This document shows, one piece after another, positions 57,647-64,000 of a stretch of 64,000 bases of DNA. This DNA is from Linnemannia schmuckeri. Lineage: Eukaryota; Mortierellomycota; Mortierellomycetes; Mortierellales; Mortierellaceae. Numbering within the stretch: position 1 is the stretch's first letter; each line of letters opens with the position of its first letter. A program made the position numbers and the translations under genes. The stretch spans positions 806,001-870,000 of the forward strand of contig JANATG010000007.1 of assembly GCA_029449235.1 (NCBI GenBank). Direction: 5' to 3'. A model generated the notes under the pieces. It was not told the DNA's origin. It saw nothing but the letters and a program-made list of their open reading frames with translations, and ran no database searches.

Positions 57647-59117
57647 TCAGACAACCTTGTACAGGATCATGGCCAAAGGAACCATGGCATCAGCAGCAAA
57701 CACCCCGTACTCCTCACTGAGCGTCGTCGATCCTGCTTCACCCTCGCTGCCTCCTCGGTAAACCTCGACCTGCCGATGGACAACATCTGAGCCCTTCGGA
57801 GGCCGCTTCATCTTCAAGCCACTTGGCGGCACGTCGTAGGACCTACCGACGGCGGCGAATGTCAGGATCATGCATTGGACCTTATTGCTAGGATCGGCAT
57901 TCATGTCGGCGTTCGATCCCGAAGGTGCCAACCGTGTTGATGCGAGATGATTATGGGCCAGCGACGAGTTGGGTGACAAATAGACGTACTTGTTCCTAGT
58001 CGGCACACATACGAATAATAAACAATGTTGTCAATTAAAAGGTACGCAAGTAAAAACAAACAAAATAACATCGCTGCAGACCAATATTTACGCTTTGTGA
58101 GCAATTGAGATGAAGAGAAAACATAAACAAAAAAAGCAACAATAACAACAACATCCCCGCCACTTACTTTGCAATGGCATCCTCGTAGCCATCGTTAAAG
58201 ATGAAGCAACTTGCACACTTGTCCTGCATACAGTTACGGTACATGCCCTCCATTCCGAGCTTGCATCGAAGGTCGGCGGCATGCCACAATGGCCTGCAGA
58301 TGCGCTTGTTCCAGCTCTGGCCTTCAAGATATCGATCAAAGCAGGAAGCGGTGATCGGATGGATGGGTATAAAGTTGAGGCATTGGACTCGGGGACCGCG
58401 CATCTCATTGTCATCAGATATCCAGGTCGAATAGAAATAGTCGAGGATCGATCTCGTCAGCGGCGACTTTTGCGTCGTGTCTAGAGGAAGTGACATAGGT
58501 AGCCTCGAGGCCAGACAAAAGAGATGGATGGAAGGGCAGGTTGAGCCCAGACGTGAGAGCTCTGCACGTTGGTTCATTGGGATCTCTGGCGGTGGCTGTT
58601 GACTATAGGGCGAGACCGAGTGGCAGATGAAGCACTCGCACACAGATTCGGGTGGAAGGGTCGTTGGCATATCTGCCTTGGGCTTAATCCTGGATGGGCG
58701 GGTGTGCGCCGTTGCCAAGGGCGATGATGCCGCAAGAGGAGACGAACCAGCGGTCATCTTGCGGGGTGTGGTGCGCTGGGGACTCGGGCCCAGGGGCGAT
58801 GGTGTAAGATTGGTGCCCGATGAAAGTGGGCGCTGGCCTGGATAGGCTGGGATAGGAGAAGATGTGTTGGACTGAGGGGACATGGACCCAAGGGAGGCTG
58901 AGGATGGAGTGTTGAGACGTTGTTGGGATGGCGGGAGAGGAGGGGCATATTGTTGTTGTTGTTGCTGTTGTTGGCCAGGACGCGGACGCAGCTCAGGGGC
59001 AGGCTGGTAGGGCGAAGTCGACTTTGTGGGTGAATATGTGGCAGAGGGTTGGGAGGGAGGAGGAGGAGGAATCCACGACCCTGGGTTGGAAGGAGGGGGT
59101 GATGTGTATGATGCCAT
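57647..59117 (-). CDS. PARP-like ADP-ribosyltransferase with altered His-Gly motif
   Basis: Putative PARP-fold protein of a type found in fungi. Model: complement(join(57647..57995,58168..59117)), 432 residues. The first 150 residues are disordered Pro/Ser/Gln-rich with a polyQ run. A Cys cluster, VCECFICHSVSPYS, lies near 160. At about 270 comes RPLWHAADLRCKLG, then YRNCMQDKCASCFIFNDGY, matching the fungal PARP pattern of WHG[TS] followed by Cys-rich zinc-like ligands. The second conserved part is KYVYLSPN, then KVQCMILTFAAVGRSYDV and PPKGSDVV, ending EEYGVFAADAMVPLAMILY. The triad His, Tyr and Glu is retained (H of WHAA, Y of VYLSP, E of EEY). However the usual HG[ST] is HAA here, so NAD binding may be weaker or altered. 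Target is unknown. Confidence 0.65.
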
Positions 59118-61216
59118 TGTATGTGTTTGTGTTTATGTATGTGTGATTAGGAGGAAGACGTTGTAGTTGTTGAAGGGTAAATGGCGGATAAAGTGGGCAG
59201 GGTAAGTGTTGTTCCGAGTCTAATGGTTTAAAAAAAGAGAAGAGGTGGGATGGCGCACAATGACGGGAGGAAGACAGGCTGTTTGTTAGAACGGTGATCG
59301 AGAGACTAAGCGCTGCACTGCACGACGGGATACATCTGAACAAGGAGAAGAGGAAGGGAAGGGCTTGTGCTGTATGACGATATGAGCTGGGGAGAGGGGT
59401 CGACGTACTGGCTTTTTTTTTTGTTTTCAGTGTCTGACGGTATCTGAACTGGCTCCTCTCTGGCTGCAAGTTGTGTGTGTATCTGTTATGTTTCAATAGT
59501 CGGAAAAGAAAGCACGGTTGATGCGATGATGTGTGGGTGAGGTGCGTCTGAGAGAGAAATAAAAAGAGGAGAGAGAGAGGATGGCGACTCAGCAGAGGAA
59601 GGGAAGAGAGAGTAGATAAGCAAAAGGACGAGGCTGGTGCGGGGAGGATAGAACAACAGACTATTAAAGAGGAGGATGAACAGGTGGACAGCCAAAGGAA
59701 GAAGGTCAGAGAAAGAGGAGACAAAGGGAAAAGGAAAAGGAAAAGGTGAAAAGAGGGAGAAAAAAAGAGGCGGAAAGGGTCTGACTGGCTGGGTGCTAGC
59801 ATAAAGGAACTGAACTCTGTATAAATTGGATGAACGAACGCCAGAGGGAGTCTCTAGAGATGAGAGATGTGTCGTGGATTATGAACCAAAGAAAATAAAA
59901 ATGCTCTCAAGTCTATGGGTTTGAATGGATATGGATTGGACTGGAAGGATAGGAAAAGGAACAAACAAGGGAAGGACAAGGGCAGAAGTGCACAAAAAGG
60001 CAGGCTACAAGGCGGAATTTCGAGAATTGGCTGGCAGGATGCACTCTATGGGAAGGATCGGGGGCCTACGTACCTGTGCAAAAATGGGCTAAGGAAGGTA
60101 ATGAAGACTGGGGATGAGGAAGGAACGAGGATGAATGAGAGAGGGTGAATGAAGAAATGAATGGGAAATGGGGGGGGAGAAGGAGGAGAGGTTGGATGGG
60201 CGGGGGGACACTCCGAGGAGGAGGAGGAGGAGGAGGAGGAGGAGGAAGAAGAATTGCCTCTTGAGTTGTGTTTTTTGGTGGTGGTGGTTGTTGTTGCTTT
60301 TGTTTGCAGACAGGGCGGGTGAAGAAGAGGAGAACGACGAGTGTGAAGAAAAAAAAAAAAAAAAAAAAAAAAAGGTAAAAATAAAAAGAGCGCAGGGACA
60401 CACAGGGAAAGACATGCAAGCGACCAGGGAGTGACAAGAGAGAGAGTGTGACAGGGCGTCGGAAGTGATTTTCCTAGTTGATTGAGGTGAGACAAAGAAA
60501 AGAAAAGAAAAAAAAAGATGAGGGGCCAGGTCCAAGGGAGGGGGCATCATCTTCAATAAGTGATCAGTCTCCATCTGAGTCTCCAGTGAAGGATGCTACT
60601 GATAGCGATGCCGAAGATGATAACGGCGGTGATGGTGCCTGAGCCTGCTATGCCTGCGATAATGGTTGAAATATGTCCCCATCAGGTTCGTGAACTGTTT
60701 CTTTTAGCTTCATCTTCTTCCCTTTCTTCCTTTCATCATTGTTCAGCTTGGTGTGCTCATTCCCTCCCCTCAGTCCCGTTTTGTCCATCTTGTCCCTCGT
60801 TATTTTTACACTTTGTTCTTGCTCTTCCTTTTGCACCCTGACATCTTTTTATTCTTTTTTTACACTCCTCCTAATCCTCGTCCTCCCCGTCGTTCCTTTT
60901 CCCTCATTCGCTGCACTTTCCTTGTCGCTCCTTTTCTTGCTGCCTTTCCTTCATCCGGGTTTTCGCATTCAACTCCATCTCTTTTGCATTCTCTTTTCTT
61001 TTACTCTTTTTCCCATCCCGTCATCCACTCCTCCTCCTGCTCTTGTTCTTACCATACCATACATACGCATACATAGGCACATACCACACCCTTTCCCTTT
61101 CCCTTTCCCTTTCTTTCTCTCTTTCTCTCTCTCTCGCGCATTATCCCTCTTGCTTTACCCACACTCTTCCCCTTATTCTTTCCTCTCTTTCTCTCTCTCT
61201 CTCTCTCTCCGCGTTC

Positions 61217-61247
<31 letters not shown>

Positions 61248-61725
61248 TCTTTCTCTCCCTCTTTCTCTCTTTCTCCCTCTTTCTCTCTCTCTTCTAACGA
61301 ACTCCTTCGGTCCCTTTTCTTTTCCCTTTTGTTGCCTCCTCGCCCTCTTTCCCTCTTTCATCATTACTGACCCCTCAGCTCTCCCGCCCCCTTAGTCTTC
61401 CCCTCATACCAGCACTCCAATTGCTTCATCATCATTCCTGTTATTTGCGTGCCTTCTCAACCCCAAAAAAACAAAACGGCAATAACAATAATACTCAGGC
61501 ACCACCGTTAAGAGGGCACAGACTTAGTTTGACCACCACAACAACACCACACCTCTTCCCTCTTCCTCCCCAACTTCCTGGCACCCCGCATACATTCTTC
61601 CACTCTCCTCTCTGCACCTCTCTTCCCAGTTCTTCTCTCTTCCCTCCCTTGCACTTGAGAGATCCCTCCACACCTTTCCTCCTTTCCTTCCCATCTCCAT
61701 TCACACTTCCACCACATACATAAAG
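59118..61725. other. Divergent gene-free region (2.6 kb) with GA and CT repeats
   Basis: 59130-60460 is purine-rich on the plus strand and so is pyrimidine-rich upstream of the PARP-like gene. 60770-61700 is pyrimidine-rich upstream of the kelch gene. It contains a GAG-type trinucleotide run (about 60215-60246), an A run (about 60350-60373) and CT repeats (about 61105-61300). A membrane-helix-like frame at 60550-60670 minus is discussed as a finding. No gene is supported. Confidence 0.55.
61105..61300 (+). repeat. CT-rich simple repeats (TCTCTTTC arrays)
   Basis: Repeated CTTTCTCTCT and CCCTTT units in the leader of the kelch gene, on the coding strand. No function can be assigned from sequence alone. 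Confidence 0.8.
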
Positions 61726-63793
61726 ATGGCCACTGTTCCTCCTCGTTGGTTTCACGCTGCCGTAAGATTTTTTTATATTTCTTGTACCTTTTCTCCCTTT
61801 CGGCGTTTATTATTATTTATTACTGTTGCTTCTTTGCCACTGAAACGAACTCATTCCTCATTCCCGATTCCGTCTTTGTGGGCATACTCCCACAATAATA
61901 GTCCTCAATAGGCTCGACAATATACTTTACAGGAGGGACGACACACGACAGTACAGGAAAGGTCGTACTCTTGAGCGATACCATTGGTCTCGATATAGCA
62001 CAAGCATGGGAGACCAGTAGCCCGCCCTTAAACACCCTGCCCGAGGTGCCTGCGACGGTCAGCGGTCACGTCATGAGCAAGATCTCAGGAACAACACAGC
62101 TCCTCATCGCAGGCGGAGAGTCAACCTCGCCTGTTACCCAAGCATCCTTTACATATCTCTACGAGACTAAAGCTGGCAGCTGGTCTGTCATCAAGCCTGC
62201 TACCCCAACACCTCCCAATCACCGCCTTTACTCTGCCGCTATCGCCACCGGCAAAGACGGTCTACTGCTTGAAGGAGGTTACCTCACAACAGTCGCCAAT
62301 GGCACCTTTGCCCCCTCTCTAATCTCTCTCAACCCTGCCACCAAATTTCAACCAAACTCAACAACTCCAGTCGCCCTTGCAGCCAATGCACCCGCACTTG
62401 CGCGACACACCATGACGCTAACGACAGATGGTCAGGCTGTGATTCTTGGTGGTATCACCCCACAAGGAGTTGTCGCCAATCTCTCAATAGCCCACATTCT
62501 TAACACCCAGGCCGCTAGAGGCGAATGGAAAGTCATCCAACTGACTGGAACGGCACCCGACCCACGAATGTCCTTCTCAACCGTCATGGTCAACACCACC
62601 ACTATGCTGGTCTATGGTGGAACCGCAGACCTCAAGACTGGATTCTCGAATTCCTACTATTTGGATCTTCCTACATGGACTTGGTCTTCGCCGCCAGCAC
62701 AAGGAGATGCGCCTAGTCTCTGGGGTCATACCGCGACAATGGCGGGCAATTACATGGTTGTCGGTTTTGGTAAGCTATATCTTCTCCCCCCCCTTCCTTT
62801 CTTCCTTCCTTCATTCCACGCCTAGTATCCTGCTACCGACGGTAGGGCTTGTGGTTTCTTTCTCTTGTCTCCATTCTCCAATCACCCTGAGAGCAATTCG
62901 TTTGTGGTAGATTGCTCTGATCGATATGAGAGAGAAAAGAGAGAAATAACAATACAACATCGTGACACAAAGAGCAGAATGGCAGCTTTTTGTTTCTCCT
63001 ATCCCACTCTCCCATACATTTAGCACGTTTCTTTAATACGTTTTTTCTAGTCTCACTAACAAACAAAAATGGCTACCAATTTTCTCCGTAATTCCCTCCT
63101 ATAGGAACGTCATCAACACCCAGAACAGAAAACATTGCACTATTAGATGTCACCAGTAACACATGGACAAAACGATTCCGACCCGTTGGACAATACGTAC
63201 CGGACGAAACCTCCAATAAGTCACAACTGAGCGTAGGAGCCGTTCTGGGAATCGCATTTGTGATCACGGCATTCATTGTCGGCGGCGCCTTCCATCTCCT
63301 GGTCCGCCGGCGAAAGCGACAGACAAGGAACACATTGGCGCGACAGAACATGGGCGACCACACTGCACGGTCGGCGCTCAGATCGAGTGCATCGAACGAA
63401 GATCGGAGTCTGTTCAGGAAACTGGCGTCACTGCTCGGGATCGGAGGGTCATCCTCTTCTCGCAGCCGGGATAACTCGAGGCGGTCTGTGCGGTACTCGG
63501 ACATGCAGCTGCACTCGAACGCGATGGCGATCAGTTCTCGGATGACCCAGATGGGCTACTCACCCGTCAGTCTGGGGTACCCAGAGAATGTGGTCGAGCA
63601 CGGCAGTGGTCAGGTCTCGGTCTCTAGCTACATCTATCCCAACCAGGCGTGTGTCGAGACCGAGAAACAGGTTCAGGACGGACAGGAGACCCAGATTGTC
63701 TTCCATACACTTACCCAAGCCCAACAGGAAGCCCTAAAGCTTAGCAAACAACCACCATCCAACAAATCCAAACTTTACCAACTAGACTATTAA
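61726..63793 (+). CDS. Kelch-repeat one-pass membrane protein
   Basis: Beta-propeller protein with a single membrane helix. Model: join(61726..61761,61902..62769,63105..63793), 530 residues. Exon 1 is 36 nt (MATVPPRWFHAA). Exon 2 must start at 61902, giving SSIGSTIYFTGGTTHDSTGK in frame. Kelch blades with GG and W-type signatures follow: LLIAGGEST, LLLEGGYLT, AVILGGITPQG and LVYGGTADL, then GHTATMAGNYMVVGFG. A hydrophobic segment near 360 (VGAVLGIAFVITAFIVGGAF) is followed by a stop-transfer HLLVRRRKR and a Ser-rich cytoplasmic tail. There is no N-terminal signal peptide in this model, which is odd for a propeller before a membrane helix. An earlier signal-peptide exon may be missing. Confidence 0.85.
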
Positions 63794-64000
63794 ACGAATC
63801 ATTAGGATACCTTAGCTGAACATTTTCAATTGATGTACCAACCGTATTCTATTTTTTTCATGTATGCACATACTGTTGATTTGTTGAAGTAAGCTTGGGC
63901 CATTTAGTAGGTGGAAGAAACGCGTAGATGAAAAAGTGATGGGCATCTTTTTTTTTTGGGCAGTCTTTAAAAAAAGGTTATTGAAAGCGCACGAGCGACA

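Noticed and set aside
60739..61395. 218-codon plus-strand frame in the CT tract
   Set aside because: Same low-complexity artefact in the kelch leader; residues are almost only Leu, Ser, Phe and Pro.

Overview
The window is nuclear DNA of a filamentous fungus. Nearly every gene is split by introns of about 80-130 nt with GT..AG ends, and the products are typical eukaryotic housekeeping proteins. The gene set (an HSPA12-like Hsp70, a fungal NADPH oxidase, an MOT1-type molybdate transporter, an NPL4 that keeps its NZF finger, a PARP-like protein of a fungal type) and the long pyrimidine-rich leaders suggest an early-diverging lineage. Mucoromycota, possibly Mortierellomycotina, is my best guess; this is inference, not proof. 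No rRNA or tRNA gene, CRISPR array, prophage or intact transposon was recognised. I found 20 protein genes, and exon models were checked by reading phase across every junction.

Region 1-9.4 kb: the 3' end of a PIN1/ESS1 prolyl isomerase, then four ribosome genes in two divergent pairs: ESF1 | RPL26 (uL24) and RPS15 (uS19) | RRP1. The two ribosomal-protein genes converge on a spacer that holds a 33-bp inverted repeat. Region 9.4-14.2 kb is gene-poor and holds one intronless gene for an Ala/Glu-rich protein with two basic-aromatic modules, like a MARCKS effector domain in composition.

Region 14.2-25.7 kb: RAD5 (HIRAN, SNF2, RING) is divergent from USB1 (U6 snRNA phosphodiesterase). These are followed by a GT34 glycosyltransferase, NPL4 (Cdc48 cofactor) and a molybdate transporter. 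Region 27.6-38.5 kb: an ETF-regulating LYR protein, sphingosine-1-phosphate lyase, a Kre9/KNH-like GPI-anchored wall protein, the mitochondrial COX1 translation factor MSS51 and a NADPH oxidase.

Region 40-63.8 kb: a 1219-residue disordered/coiled-coil protein of unknown function, peroxisomal 3-ketoacyl-CoA thiolase with a PTS2 signal, a plasma-membrane Na+/H+ antiporter (NHA1) with a 1.3-kb first intron, an HSPA12-like Hsp70, a PARP-like ADP-ribosyltransferase with an altered His-Gly motif, and a one-pass membrane kelch protein.

The genes do not form a metabolic cluster. The only clear functional grouping is the ribosome-biogenesis quartet. Several upstream regions carry very long one-strand pyrimidine tracts on the coding strand. 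The most interesting leads are the PARP-like protein, the ribosome quartet with its hairpin spacer, the MARCKS-like protein and first exons that consist of ATG alone (RPS15, NPL4).
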